64,000 bases of DNA from Erythrobacter sp. QSSC1-22B (GTDB lineage Bacteria; Pseudomonadota; Alphaproteobacteria; Sphingomonadales; Sphingomonadaceae), in NCBI RefSeq assembly GCF_001678665.1, contig NZ_LZRP01000006.1, forward strand, positions 1 through 64,000, written 5' to 3'. The notes beneath the pieces are model-generated. The model did no database searches, was not told the DNA's origin, and was given only the letters and a program-made list of their open reading frames with translations. The translations under genes were made by a program, and so were the position numbers. This document shows positions 1 through 8,905 of the stretch, piece by piece; position 1 is the first letter of the stretch; each line of letters begins with the position of its first letter.

Positions 1-180
1 AGCGGCAACCGCGTTCTGGCCGATTTGCTCGGCGGGATTCTCGGTGGTCTGGTGCTCGGCTGGTTGTTTGACTGGCTGGCGGGTACCTTGCCCTGGGGCC
101 TGTTGTCCGGACTGTTCCTCGGGATAGTCGTGGCCTTCAGAAACGTCATCCGTTCCGCGAACCGGAGTTCGGACGAGTGA
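1..180 (+). CDS. atpI: ATP synthase subunit I (AtpI), 3' part
   Basis: Open from the first base in frame 1 to the TGA at 178-180, so only the last 59 residues are present. The visible part has two hydrophobic segments rich in Gly and Leu, separated by a short turn (around WLFDWLAG), and a basic/Ser-rich tail. This is the shape of the small membrane protein AtpI, an assembly helper for the c-ring. It lies 56 bp upstream of atpB in the same direction, which is the usual place for atpI. The identification relies mainly on this context. Confidence 0.8.
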   Translation, partial: SGNRVLADLLGGILGGLVLGWLFDWLAGTLPWGLLSGLFLGIVVAFRNVIRSANRSSDE

Positions 181-236
181 ACCCGTAACGGGAACACGCC
201 GAATTCGGGACCACAAGGTTAGGGGTTTTTCTTCAC

Positions 237-1022
237 GTGGCAGAAGAAGCCAAGGTCGATCCGATGCGCCAGTTCATGATCGAGCCGCTTGGCGGCACGG
301 CAGGCTGGGAAGTCGCGGGCTACAATATCGCTTTCACCAATAGCGCGCTGTGGATGATGATCACCACGGTGCTGCTGGTCGCGTTCATGGCGCTGGGCAT
401 GAAGCGCGAGCTGGTGCCCGGGCGCTGGCAGATGATGGTGGAAAGTTTCACCGGTTTCATCGACAACATGCTCGAAGCGAACATCGGCAAGGCCGGGCGC
501 AAATATGTCCCCTATGTCTTCAGCCTGTTCATGTTCATTCTCTTTGCCAACCTGCTCGGCCTGATGCCGCTGGGGCTTGTCGGCGTGCACCCATTCACCT
601 TCACCAGCCATTTCACGGTCACCGGTATCCTCGCGGTGATGTCGTTCTCGATCGTGCTGGGTGTCGGCTTCTGGAAGCACGGCCTCAAGTTTTTCAGCCT
701 GTTCGTGCCGCATGGCACGCCGCTGCCGATGATCCCGTTCATTGCCTTCGTCGAGTTCGTGTCCTTCATGGTTCGCCCCTTCAGCCTTGCGCTGCGGCTG
801 TTCGTTGCGATGATGGCGGGGCACCTTCTGCTCGAGGTGCTATCCAGCTTCGTGATTGGTGGCGGCAATGCCGGCTTCGGGTTCAGCCTGCTCGTCGGCG
901 TGCCCAGTTTCATCCTGATGGTCGGTATCTGCGCGCTCGAACTGCTCGTTGCCGGCATCCAGGCCTATGTCTTCGCGCTGTTGACGGCTCTGTACATCAA
1001 CGACGCCGAGAATCTTCACTAA
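237..1022 (+). CDS. atpB: F0F1 ATP synthase subunit a
   Basis: 261 aa from a GTG start (MAEEAKVDPM). Subunit a is the membrane stator protein that forms the two proton half-channels beside the c-ring. The fourth-helix signature RPFSLALRLFVAMMAGH is present; within it R187 corresponds to the essential channel arginine. Several further transmembrane helices (for example around residues 35-55, 90-110 and 125-145) and the C-terminal GIQAYVFALLTALYI helix are typical. Length is normal for alphaproteobacteria. It is followed after 40 bp by atpE, in an F0-only operon without F1 genes, the standard alphaproteobacterial arrangement. Confidence 0.97.
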   Translation: MAEEAKVDPMRQFMIEPLGGTAGWEVAGYNIAFTNSALWMMITTVLLVAFMALGMKRELVPGRWQMMVESFTGFIDNMLEANIGKAGRKYVPYVFSLFMFILFANLLGLMPLGLVGVHPFTFTSHFTVTGILAVMSFSIVLGVGFWKHGLKFFSLFVPHGTPLPMIPFIAFVEFVSFMVRPFSLALRLFVAMMAGHLLLEVLSSFVIGGGNAGFGFSLLVGVPSFILMVGICALELLVAGIQAYVFALLTALYINDAENLH

Positions 1023-1062
1023 GCCTCAACCCACTCAAGTACTTCAACGAAAGGAACATCTC

Positions 1063-1290
1063 ATGGATATGGAAGCAGCCAAAATGCTCGGAGCCGGCCT
1101 CGCCGCTATCGGTGCGGGCCTCGCTTCGCTCGGTGTCGGCAACGTCTTTGCCAAGTACCTCGAAGGCGCGCTGCGCAATCCGGGTGCCGCCGACGGCCAG
1201 CAGGGTCGCCTGTTCATCGGCTTCGCCGCTGCCGAGCTTCTCGGCCTGCTGGCCTTCGTCGTCGCGATGATCCTGATCTTCGTCGCCTAA
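1063..1290 (+). CDS. atpE: F0F1 ATP synthase subunit c
   Basis: 75 aa hairpin of two transmembrane helices. Helix 1 is glycine-rich (GAGLAAIGAGLASLGVG), the polar loop contains RNP, and helix 2 carries E58 (FAAAELLGL), the proton-binding carboxylate of the rotating c-ring. Length and motifs are complete. A strong hairpin follows in the gap before the b' gene (see 1308-1334); this fits the need for many more c subunits than other F0 subunits. Confidence 0.98.
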   Translation: MDMEAAKMLGAGLAAIGAGLASLGVGNVFAKYLEGALRNPGAADGQQGRLFIGFAAAELLGLLAFVVAMILIFVA

Positions 1291-1307
1291 GACACGAACA
1301 ATCGGGC

Positions 1308-1334
1308 GCGGGCCGGGGATGCTCTCCGGCCCGC
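1308..1334 (+). promoter_or_regulatory. Intergenic hairpin after atpE
   Basis: A 12-bp stem (1308-1319 with 1323-1334; one G-T wobble) closes a 3-base loop in the 66-bp gap between atpE and the b' gene. No T-run follows, so it is not a standard intrinsic terminator. Hairpins beside c-subunit cistrons are known to raise or protect c-subunit mRNA; that role is inferred here, and partial attenuation is an alternative. Confidence 0.5.
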
Positions 1335-1356
1335 CTCCGCTGCAAGAGCCCGCCTC

Positions 1357-1851
1357 ATGCCCCAGATTGCCCAGTTTGCCGAAACCTTCTCCAGCCAGCT
1401 GTTCTGGTTGCTGGTATTTTTCGGCTTTACCTTTTTCGTCGTCGGCCGTGGCATGGTTCCGCGGGTGATGGAAACCGTGTCCCTGCGCGACAAGCAGATC
1501 TCCGACGATCTGGCTGCCGCCCAGAGCGCACGCCACCGCGCCGACGAAGAGGAAGCGGCTTGGCGCGAGCGGGAAAACGCCAACCGTGCGGCGGCGCACG
1601 AGCTTATCGCCAAGGCCAAGGCGGATGCAGCGACCCGGTCCGGGCTGAAACTCGCGGAGGCGCAGGAGCGTCTTGACGCACGGCTGGCCGAGGCCGAGCA
1701 GCGTATCGACGTTGCGCGGACCGAAGCAATGACCGAAGTCGAAGCGGTTGCCGCGGACGCGACGCAGGATATCGTCCTTCGGCTCGCCGGGGTCGAGGTA
1801 AGTCGGCCGGTCGCGACCCAGGCCGTGAAGGAATCGCTTGCTCATGGCTAA
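1357..1851 (+). CDS. atpF2: F0F1 ATP synthase subunit b'
   Basis: 164 aa. One N-terminal transmembrane helix (about residues 13-32, FWLLVFFGFTFFVVGRGMVP) is followed by a long charged, Ala/Glu/Arg-rich helix of the peripheral stalk. Alphaproteobacteria carry two b-type genes; the first, diverged copy (b') lies between c and b, as here. The gene overlaps the next one by 8 bases, which suggests translational coupling and 1:1 production of b' and b for the heterodimeric stalk. Confidence 0.93.
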   Translation: MPQIAQFAETFSSQLFWLLVFFGFTFFVVGRGMVPRVMETVSLRDKQISDDLAAAQSARHRADEEEAAWRERENANRAAAHELIAKAKADAATRSGLKLAEAQERLDARLAEAEQRIDVARTEAMTEVEAVAADATQDIVLRLAGVEVSRPVATQAVKESLAHG

Positions 1852-2413
1852 CACTGCCCCAGAAGTTTTCACCACTGAACCCGGCGAGGCCTACACCGAG
1901 GTCGATGCGGGTGCGGCCAAGCACATCGATCCCATGCTGCTGGGCCTCGCGCCCTATCAGTGGGTCTCGATCGCGATGATGGTGCTGCTGCTGATCGCCT
2001 TTTTTGGCGCCAAGGTGCACAAGACCATCGGTGGCGGGCTCGACAACCGGATCGCCGCGATCCGCGATCAGCTCGACGAAGCCAAGAAGCTGCGCGCCGA
2101 GGCCGAGGCCCTGCGTGACGAATACGCCGCCAAGATCGCCGATGCGCAGAAAGATGCCGAAGCGATGCTGGCGAATGCGGGGACCGAGGCCGATGCGGTA
2201 ATGCAGCGCGCCGAGGAAGACAGCGCCGAGATGGTGGCGCGTCGCCAGCGGATGGCCGAAGACAAGATCGCCGCCGCCGAGCGTGATGCGATCAAGGACG
2301 TGCGCAACCGCGCCGCGCAGGCCGCGACCGGCGCGAGCCGCAAGCTGATCGCCGAACAGCACGACGCTGCCAAGGACCGCGAACTGGCCGACGAGATCAT
2401 CGGCGGGCTCTGA
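1844..2413 (+). CDS. atpF: F0F1 ATP synthase subunit b
   Basis: 189 aa from the ATG at 1844, which overlaps the end of the b' gene; a TTG six bases upstream is in frame but less likely. An acidic N-terminus is followed by one transmembrane helix (about residues 28-48, YQWVSIAMMVLLLIAFFGAKV) and a long amphipathic stalk helix ending in the region that binds subunit delta. It is the last gene of the F0 operon; the next gene is convergent and starts its 3' end 18 bp away. Confidence 0.95.
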   Translation: MANTAPEVFTTEPGEAYTEVDAGAAKHIDPMLLGLAPYQWVSIAMMVLLLIAFFGAKVHKTIGGGLDNRIAAIRDQLDEAKKLRAEAEALRDEYAAKIADAQKDAEAMLANAGTEADAVMQRAEEDSAEMVARRQRMAEDKIAAAERDAIKDVRNRAAQAATGASRKLIAEQHDAAKDRELADEIIGGL

Positions 2414-2431
2414 GCGCTACGGTTCTGCGCC

Positions 2432-3406
2432 TTACGGCTCGAGCACGACCTTGCCGACGATCTCGCCGCGCTCCATCGCCTGAAAACCCTCCTGCCAGGC
2501 AGAGAGCGGGAGTACCCGATCGATATGCGGGGTAATCGCGCCCTCGCTCGCCAGCCGATCGAGAGCCGCGGCAATTCGCTTGCCGCGCTCGGGGAAGCGG
2601 CGGGCGTATTCTCCCGCGCGGACCCCGACCACCGAAAAACCCTTGATCAGCGGAATATTGACCGCAATCTGCGGTATCCGTCCGGCAACGAAGCCCACCA
2701 CGAGCAGTTTGCCACCGAACGCGACGCAGCGGGTGCTTTCGTCGAAGACGTCGCCGCCAACCGGATCGACGGCGAGATCGCACAAGCGCCCGCCGGTCAG
2801 TTCTGAGACGTCCTCGCGAAACCTGCCAGTATTGAGTATCGTCGCTTCCGGTCTGGCTATCTCCGCCAGCGCCTCATATTTGTCGGTTCGATGGGTGGCG
2901 GCGATAACCCTTGCGCCGAGCGCGCGAGCAAGATCGCAGGCGGCGAGTCCGACTCCGCCGCTTGCGCCATGAACCAGCACCGTCTGTCCTCGCTCCAGCT
3001 GTCCCAGTTCGACCAGCGCGACATAGGCGGTGTGGTAGGCCGCCCCCATCGCTGCAGCCTGCGCGCAGGATAGCCCGTTCGGTACCGGGCGAAGCGCGCC
3101 AAGAGGCAGCGCAATGAATTCCGCCATCGCGCCTGTCTTCGCGCCGCCCATCACCAGTTGGCCGGGAGCGAAGCCGCTGGCGGTATCGGCCGCGACAATT
3201 TCCCCTGCCATCTCCAGCCCCGAGACGAAGGGCAGCGGCGGCTTGAACTGATACTCACCGCGCGTCATCAGCAGGTCGGGATAGTTGAGCGAAGCGGCGC
3301 GCACCCGAACCAGAACCTCGCCTTCGGCGGGTTCGGGTTGCGGTATGTCGGCTAACGCCAATCCCGAGAGGTCGGGGGTGAGCGCGGTGACCCGCAACGC
3401 CTTCAA
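2432..3406 (-). CDS. NADPH:quinone oxidoreductase family protein (MDR superfamily)
   Basis: 324 aa. Medium-chain dehydrogenase/reductase fold: an N-terminal GroES-like domain (about 1-120, with SLNYPDLLMTRGEYQ and PFVSGLEMAGEI) and a nucleotide-binding domain with the motif VHGASGGVGLAA near residue 145. The zinc-binding cysteines of alcohol dehydrogenases are absent, which points to the quinone oxidoreductase/zeta-crystallin branch using NADPH. The substrate cannot be deduced. It is followed by gloB in the opposite order on the same strand (gloB is upstream, 27 bp apart), so the two may be co-transcribed. Confidence 0.85.
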   Translation of the reverse strand: MKALRVTALTPDLSGLALADIPQPEPAEGEVLVRVRAASLNYPDLLMTRGEYQFKPPLPFVSGLEMAGEIVAADTASGFAPGQLVMGGAKTGAMAEFIALPLGALRPVPNGLSCAQAAAMGAAYHTAYVALVELGQLERGQTVLVHGASGGVGLAACDLARALGARVIAATHRTDKYEALAEIARPEATILNTGRFREDVSELTGGRLCDLAVDPVGGDVFDESTRCVAFGGKLLVVGFVAGRIPQIAVNIPLIKGFSVVGVRAGEYARRFPERGKRIAAALDRLASEGAITPHIDRVLPLSAWQEGFQAMERGEIVGKVVLEP

Positions 3407-3433
3407 GACGCCCTCCCGCCGGGGCCCTGCGGC

Positions 3434-4189
3434 CTAGAAATTGTCCTTGGCCTCGCGCAGTGCCGCAAAGGTTTCCGCCGGGGTCTCGCCGCCCCATCTT
3501 GCCCGCATCGCCCGATCGTCGGCGCGCAGGAAGGGGTTCGTCTCGAGTTCGCGCGACAGCCGGGTTGGTACCGTCGGTTCGGCTCGCTCGCGCTTCTCGT
3601 CGATCTCGCGCGCATAGGCCTGCAGGGCACTGTTGTCGGGATCCGCATGGAGAGCGAACCGGGCATTGGCCTGCGTGTATTCGTGCGCACAATAAAGCAC
3701 GGTATCGGCGGGCATGGCTTTGATCCGCTGGAGGCTGTCCCAGAACTGCTGAGGCTCGCCCTCGAACATTCGCCCGCAACCCAGCGCGAAGACGCTGTCG
3801 CCGACAAAGGCGATGCCGTCGGCGGGCAGATGATAGGCGATATGGCCGTTGGTGTGGCCCGAGACGTCGATCACCCGCGCCTCATGCTCGCCAAGCGTTA
3901 CCGTGTCGCCATCGGTTACTTCCCGGTCGATCGGCGACAGCCGTTCGACCTCCTGAGGGGCAACCACGGTCGCTCCGCTGGCCTCGACGATGGCCGCGTT
4001 GCCGCCCGCATGATCGGGGTGCCAGTGGGTGTTCCAGATCTGCGTGATCCGCCACCCTTTCGCCTCGGCCTGACGGAGATACTCCGCGCCGTCAGGGGTG
4101 TCGATCGCGGCGGTCTCGCCGCTGTGGGGATCGTGGAGCAGGAAACCGTAATTGTCGGTCAGGCAGGGGAATTGGTGAATCTGGAGCAT
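3434..4189 (-). CDS. gloB: Hydroxyacylglutathione hydrolase (glyoxalase II)
   Basis: 251 aa metallo-beta-lactamase-fold hydrolase. It hydrolyses S-lactoylglutathione to D-lactate and glutathione in methylglyoxal detoxification. The metal-binding motif THWHPDHAGG is near residue 55, the second histidine lies in DVSGHTNGHIAYH (about 110), the bridging Asp in FVGDSVFALGCGR, and the C-terminal helical part has the YCAHEYT histidine and the substrate-binding KRERAEPTVPT segment. All are typical of GloB. It starts 119 bp downstream of rpsA but is separated from it by a terminator. Confidence 0.96.
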   Translation of the reverse strand: MLQIHQFPCLTDNYGFLLHDPHSGETAAIDTPDGAEYLRQAEAKGWRITQIWNTHWHPDHAGGNAAIVEASGATVVAPQEVERLSPIDREVTDGDTVTLGEHEARVIDVSGHTNGHIAYHLPADGIAFVGDSVFALGCGRMFEGEPQQFWDSLQRIKAMPADTVLYCAHEYTQANARFALHADPDNSALQAYAREIDEKRERAEPTVPTRLSRELETNPFLRADDRAMRARWGGETPAETFAALREAKDNF

Positions 4190-4222
4190 GGCGGCAAGTT
4201 TACGCGGCCATGCCCAAAAGGA

Positions 4223-4256
4223 AAGGCCCGCCTTCCCGGATGGGGAGGGCGGGCCT
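4223..4256 (-). terminator. Intrinsic terminator of the rpsA operon
   Basis: A 15-bp stem (4223-4237 with 4242-4256, one wobble pair) and a GGAT loop. Read on the minus strand the stem is followed by TCCTTTTGG. It lies just after the rpsA stop and before gloB, so it ends leftward transcription from rpsA. Confidence 0.85.
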
Positions 4257-4307
4257 TGCCGTTGTCGGTTGCGGAAGGGGCGGCCTGTGGCTCAACCCCC
4301 GCGCGGA

Positions 4308-6014
4308 TCACGAATCGTCGGACTTCTTCAGCGCGGCGCCGAGGATGTCGCCGAGCGAAGCGCCCGAGTCGGACGAACCGAACTGCGCCACGGCTTCCTT
4401 CTCGTCGGCGATCTGACGCGCCTTGATCGAGAAGGTCGGCTTCTTCGAACGATCGAAGCCGGTGACCAGCGCATCGATTTTCTGACCGGCCTGGAAGCGA
4501 TCGGGACGCTGCTCGTCGCGGTCGCGGCCGAGATCCGAACGCTTGATGAAGCCGGTCGCACCGTCTTCGCCGACCTGCACTTCGAGCCCGCCGTCGCGCA
4601 CTTCGAGAACGCTGACGGTGACCGTCTCGTTCTTGCGCAGCGAACCGGTGGCAGCGCCTTCGCTCGGCGCACCCTTTTCGAGCTGCTTCATGCCGAGGCT
4701 GATGCGCTCCTTGTCGACATCGACATCGAGCACGATGGCTTCGACTTCTTCACCCTTGCGGTGCAGCGCCAGCGCGTCTTCGCCCGAGATCCCCCAGGCG
4801 ATGTCGGACATGTGGACCATGCCGTCGACGTCGCCGGGCAGACCGATGAACAGACCGAATTCGGTGGCGTTCTTGACTTCGCCATCGACCTTGCTGCCGA
4901 CCGGATACTTCTCGGCGAAATCGTCCCACGGGTTGCCCTGGGCCTGCTTGAGACCGAGCGAGATGCGACGCTTCTCGCTGTCGACCTCGAGGACCATCAC
5001 ATCGACTTCCTGCGAAGTGCTGACGATCTTGCCGGGGTGGACGTTCTTCTTGGTCCAGCTCATCTCGGAGACGTGGACCAGGCCTTCGATGCCGGCTTCG
5101 ATCTCGACGAAGGCACCGTATTCGGTGATGTTGGTCACCGTGCCGGTGAGCTTCATGCCGATCGGATACTTGGCGCCGACGCCATCCCAGGGATCGCTTT
5201 CCAGCTGCTTCATGCCGAGGCTGATGCGCTGGGTTTCCTCGTTGATGCGGACGATCTGGACGGTCACGGTCTGGCCGATCTCGATGATCTCGCTGGGGTG
5301 GTTGACCCGCTTGTAGCTCATGTCGGTGACGTGGAGCAGGCCGTCGATGCCGCCCAGATCCACGAAGGCGCCGTAATCGGTGATGTTCTTGACGACACCG
5401 TCGATGACCTGGCCCTCGGCGAGATCATTGATCAGCTCGCTGCGCTGTTCGGCACGGGTTTCCTCGAGCACGGCGCGGCGCGAGACGACGATATTGCCGC
5501 GGCGACGGTCCATCTTGAGGATCTGGAAGGGCTGCGGCATTTCCATCAGCGGAGTAATGTCGCGCACGGGGCGGATATCGACCTGGCTGCCGGGCAGGAA
5601 GGCCACGGCGCCGTCGAGATCGACGGTGAAGCCGCCCTTGACGCGACCGAAGATGCGGCCCTCGACGCGCTTGCCTTCGCCGAACTCGCTTTCCAGCTTG
5701 TCCCAAGCGGCTTCGCGGCGGGCGCGGTCGCGGCTGAGCATCGCTTCGCCATCGGCGTTCTCGACGCGGTCGACATAGACTTCGACCTCGGAGCCGACGG
5801 TGAGGCCGTGCTCTTCGCTGCCGCGCATGAATTCCTTGAGATCGACGCGGCCTTCGCTCTTGAGGCCGACATCGATGGTCGCCATGCCATTGTCGATGGC
5901 GGTGACGGTACCCTTGACGACGCGGCCTTCGAAGCCGCCGTCATCGGCAGAGCCAAGCTGCTCGTCGAGCATTTTGGAGAAATCGTCGCGGGTGGGATTG
6001 GCTGCAGTTGCCAT
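4308..6014 (-). CDS. rpsA: 30S ribosomal protein S1
   Basis: 568 aa with six S1 (OB-fold) RNA-binding repeats, visible as recurring blocks such as GAFVDLGGIDGLLHVTDMSYKR and GAFVEIEAGIEGLVHVSEMSW, each about 70 residues. S1 recruits mRNA to the 30S subunit and helps unfold leaders. Length agrees with the family. It lies downstream of cmk on the same strand, the conserved aroA-cmk-rpsA order, but here with a 422-bp gap, so it likely also has its own promoter. A weak AGGA lies 12 bases before the ATG, normal for a gene that autoregulates. Confidence 0.98.
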   Translation of the reverse strand: MATAANPTRDDFSKMLDEQLGSADDGGFEGRVVKGTVTAIDNGMATIDVGLKSEGRVDLKEFMRGSEEHGLTVGSEVEVYVDRVENADGEAMLSRDRARREAAWDKLESEFGEGKRVEGRIFGRVKGGFTVDLDGAVAFLPGSQVDIRPVRDITPLMEMPQPFQILKMDRRRGNIVVSRRAVLEETRAEQRSELINDLAEGQVIDGVVKNITDYGAFVDLGGIDGLLHVTDMSYKRVNHPSEIIEIGQTVTVQIVRINEETQRISLGMKQLESDPWDGVGAKYPIGMKLTGTVTNITEYGAFVEIEAGIEGLVHVSEMSWTKKNVHPGKIVSTSQEVDVMVLEVDSEKRRISLGLKQAQGNPWDDFAEKYPVGSKVDGEVKNATEFGLFIGLPGDVDGMVHMSDIAWGISGEDALALHRKGEEVEAIVLDVDVDKERISLGMKQLEKGAPSEGAATGSLRKNETVTVSVLEVRDGGLEVQVGEDGATGFIKRSDLGRDRDEQRPDRFQAGQKIDALVTGFDRSKKPTFSIKARQIADEKEAVAQFGSSDSGASLGDILGAALKKSDDS

Positions 6015-6436
6015 ATATGTGGTCGTCCTGTTTCGAATTTCCGGCCGCCGGTTCTACCGGGGTCTTTCTCCACCGCGGCGGGATTGCCTTGGTGGGCCAA
6101 GAGGCCGTTGTCTGCGCGGGACCGGGTGCCGTCGCGCAGGTTCTGCGGGTGGATGGGGAGGGCGGCGGAAAAGCGAGGTGCGGGGCGCATGGCACCCTCG
6201 CGGAATATCGGTCCTGTCGCTTGACCTGCCGCGGACCTTTTTCTGCCCGTCGAACGGGGGCGCGCTTAGCGGAACAGGGCGCTGCAGGCAAGTGAAATGA
6301 GGCCGATCTCCGGGCGGGCGACGGGCTGATCCGGCGCGCGATCTGACACCTCTGACACGGACGTGGCGACACGATTTGGCGCCCCTTGTTGGATTACCGC
6401 AGGGGGAATCCAACTTCGGCCCAACTTCGCCCCGGC
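6015..6436. other. 422-bp intergenic region upstream of rpsA
   Basis: No convincing coding frame. It lies between the cmk stop and the rpsA start (both leftward) and should hold the rpsA promoter and leader, where S1 autoregulation normally acts. A small hairpin with TGGATT/AATCCA arms (about 6389-6411) follows the cmk stop. I could not pick out clear promoter boxes. Confidence 0.5.
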
Positions 6437-7069
6437 TCAGCGCTCCGCGTCGCCCAACGCCAAAGTGACGGACTCGATCGCCGCGGCAACCGCCTCGTCG
6501 CGGTCGAGTGCGCTGGTGTCGATTACCATCGCGTCCGCGGCGGGGCGAAGCGGGGCAACCGCCCGGTTGCGGTCGCGTTCGTCGCGACGGCGCAGATCGT
6601 CCTGGATCTCGATCAGCGCCACCTTGACCCCGCGCTCGCGCATTTCGAGGAAGCGGCGGTGCGCGCGCGCCTCGACGCTGGCGGTGATGAACAGCTTGGC
6701 CTCGGCCTCGGGAGCGATCACCGTGCCGATGTCGCGCCCGTCGAGCACCGCGCCGCCGGGCTGGGTGGCGAAGGCGCGCTGGCGCTCGAACAGCGCCTCG
6801 CGGACCTGCGGATGGACCGACACCCGGCTCGCGAGCCCGCCGGTCTCCTCGTCGCGCAGCACCGGATCGCCCAGCAGGCTGTCCTCGAAGCGGCACGCGG
6901 CCAGCGCGGCCTGCGCATCGTCGGGGTCGCCGCCGTCGAGCAGCACCTGCCGCCCGACCGCACGATAGAGCAGTCCGGTGTCCAGATGCGGGACCGCGAA
7001 ATGCGCCGAAAGCGCCTTGGCGATGGTGCCCTTGCCGCTGGCAGTGGGGCCGTCGACGGCGATAATCAT
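6437..7069 (-). CDS. cmk: Cytidylate kinase
   Basis: 210 aa. Phosphorylates CMP/dCMP with ATP. The P-loop is at the N-terminus (IAVDGPTASGKGTIAKAL, residues 3-20), followed by HLDTGLLYRAVG (substrate-binding region) and the DGRDIGTVIAPEAEAKLFITA block, all hallmark cytidylate kinase segments. The start codon overlaps the stop of the upstream small membrane protein by the ATGA tetranucleotide, indicating coupling in the aroA-orf-cmk operon. Confidence 0.96.
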   Translation of the reverse strand: MIIAVDGPTASGKGTIAKALSAHFAVPHLDTGLLYRAVGRQVLLDGGDPDDAQAALAACRFEDSLLGDPVLRDEETGGLASRVSVHPQVREALFERQRAFATQPGGAVLDGRDIGTVIAPEAEAKLFITASVEARAHRRFLEMRERGVKVALIEIQDDLRRRDERDRNRAVAPLRPAADAMVIDTSALDRDEAVAAAIESVTLALGDAER

Positions 7070-7347
7070 GTCTTACTCCTGCGGTCGCGCAGCGCCTTTG
7101 CCAAGCCCCACAGCGCGATCGCTGCCCAAAAACCTTCGAGCACCAGGCTGGGCCAGTTGGTGTGGACCACAAGCGATACCGTCAGCAGCGCTGCACCGGC
7201 AAGGTTGGTTCCGTGGAGCAGGAAGGGGTTGGGATCGGCTTTCCAGGTGAGATAGGCATAGGCGGCGATGATGCAGGCCATGCCAAGGAAACCGACGAAG
7301 GTGGCGACCTCGGGGGCAATCAATGCGGCAATCGAGGGCGCGATCAT
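7066..7347 (-). CDS. Small membrane protein, CBU_0592-like
   Basis: 93 aa with three hydrophobic segments (about 8-32, 44-62 and 66-84). The pattern FVGFLGMACIIAAYAYLTW, then a short polar turn with LLHGTNLAGAALL, then a Leu/Ala-rich helix, resembles the CBU_0592 family of small inner-membrane proteins of unknown function. It overlaps both neighbours (aroA stop and cmk start) by ATGA, so it is made together with them, but there is no evidence for a role in either pathway. Confidence 0.75.
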   Translation of the reverse strand: MIAPSIAALIAPEVATFVGFLGMACIIAAYAYLTWKADPNPFLLHGTNLAGAALLTVSLVVHTNWPSLVLEGFWAAIALWGLAKALRDRRSKT

Positions 7348-8675
7348 CGGGTGGCCTCCGCGAGCAGGTCGAGAAAATCGGGAAAGCTGGTCGCGATCGG
7401 CGCGGCATCGTCGATTGCGACACCCTCGGCGCTGGCGAGCCCCGCCACCGCCATGCTCATGGCGATGCGGTGGTCGAGCCTTGTCGCGACAGGACCGCCG
7501 CCCACCAGAGCTGCGCCTGCCGAACCTTCGATGACGAGCCCGTCGGCGCGCTCATCCACCTGCGCGCCCACTGCAGTCAGCGCCGCAGCCATGGTGGCGA
7601 GCCGGTCGCTTTCCTTGACGCGCAATTCGTCCAGCCCCGAGGTGACGGTGCGTCCCTCGGCCAGCGCGGCAGCGACGAACAGCACCGGGAATTCGTCGAT
7701 CATGCTGGGCGCAATGGCGGGATCGACCTCCACCCCCTTGAGCGCAGAATGGCGCACGCGCAGATCGGCGACCGGCTCGCCGCCCACCTCGCGCCGGTCG
7801 AGTTCCTCGATCGATCCGCCCATCGCGCGCAAAACCCGGAAGATCCCGTCGCGGGTCGGGTTGAGCCCGACATTCTCGATCACCAGATCGCTGCCGGGCA
7901 CCAGCAGCGCGGCAACTGCGAAGAAGGCGGCGGAAGAGGGATCGCCCGGCACGGTGAGCGTGCAGGGGCTCATATCGCAGGGCCCGTGGATCGCGATGGT
8001 CCGCGCGCCGTCGGCGTCCTCGCCGATTGCCACTTCGACCCCGAAGGCGCTCAGCATCCGTTCGGTGTGGTCGCGCGTCGGCACGGGTTCGATCACGGTG
8101 GTGGTGCCGGGCGTGTTGAGCGCAGCGAGCAGCACCGCACTTTTGACCTGCGCGCTGGCGACGGGGAGGCGATATTCGATCGGCACCGCCGGATGCGCGC
8201 CTTCCATCAGGATGGGGAGCCGGTCGCCGGCGCGCGCGGTGAATCGGGCGCCCATCTGCGAGAGCGGCGCGATCACCCGCGCCATCGGCCGCGCCGAGAG
8301 GCTGGCATCGCCGGTAAAGCTGGCGGCAAAGCCGTGGCTGGCGAGCAGCCCCATCAGCAGCCGGGTCGAAGTGCCGCTGTTGCCCATCTCGAGCGGGGCT
8401 TCGGGTTCGAGCAATCCGCCGACGCCGACCCCGTGGACTCGCCAGCGGCCTGTCTCGTCCTTCTCGATCCGCGCGCCCATCTGCTGCATCGCGCGCGCGG
8501 TGGCATGGACATCCTCGCCCTCGAGCAGCCCGTCGATCACGGTCTCGCCGATCGCCAGGCTGGCGAACATCAGTGCACGATGGCTGATCGACTTGTCGCC
8601 GGGCACGCGGATGCGACCCGTGAGCGGGCCCTGCGGGAGGAAACGATGGGGGGGGAAGGAGCGATGGGCGGACAC
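7344..8675 (-). CDS. aroA: 3-phosphoshikimate 1-carboxyvinyltransferase (EPSP synthase)
   Basis: 443 aa from a GTG at 8675 (VSAHRSFPPHRF). The open frame continues upstream, but the extra Arg-rich residues are not typical and the family normally begins shortly before the PGDKSISHR motif, here near residue 25. The enzyme makes EPSP from shikimate 3-phosphate and phosphoenolpyruvate in the chorismate pathway. Other signatures are GNSGTSTRLLMGLLA (PEP binding) and VKESDRLATM towards the C-terminus. It is the first gene of the aroA-orf-cmk run. The motif around GNSGTS has the Ser/Thr pattern of class II-like enzymes rather than the GNAGTA of class I. Confidence 0.93.
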   Translation of the reverse strand: MSAHRSFPPHRFLPQGPLTGRIRVPGDKSISHRALMFASLAIGETVIDGLLEGEDVHATARAMQQMGARIEKDETGRWRVHGVGVGGLLEPEAPLEMGNSGTSTRLLMGLLASHGFAASFTGDASLSARPMARVIAPLSQMGARFTARAGDRLPILMEGAHPAVPIEYRLPVASAQVKSAVLLAALNTPGTTTVIEPVPTRDHTERMLSAFGVEVAIGEDADGARTIAIHGPCDMSPCTLTVPGDPSSAAFFAVAALLVPGSDLVIENVGLNPTRDGIFRVLRAMGGSIEELDRREVGGEPVADLRVRHSALKGVEVDPAIAPSMIDEFPVLFVAAALAEGRTVTSGLDELRVKESDRLATMAAALTAVGAQVDERADGLVIEGSAGAALVGGGPVATRLDHRIAMSMAVAGLASAEGVAIDDAAPIATSFPDFLDLLAEATR

Positions 8676-8905
8676 GCGCGGCTTTCGCTGGGTCTGGTGG
8701 GCGCGGATGCAAGCCAGGCTTGCGGCGCGCCGGGGAGGGCGGGTAAGCGCCGGTCTTTGACAGTGGCATCGCCATCTGGCAAGGCGCGCGCGCAGTCGAT
8801 CGCGCGCTTGCCCTACGCTTGATTCTGGGTCAGCGCGATCCCATCCTGTAAGTAGCAAATCATTCAGTCCCGCCGCGATCGGCGGGGCCCAGCCAAGGAT
8901 TACAC

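Noticed and set aside
4188-6224. 678-residue open frame on the plus strand
   Set aside because: It is the antisense shadow of rpsA; GC-rich codon bias leaves long open frames opposite real genes. The minus-strand protein has clear S1 repeats.
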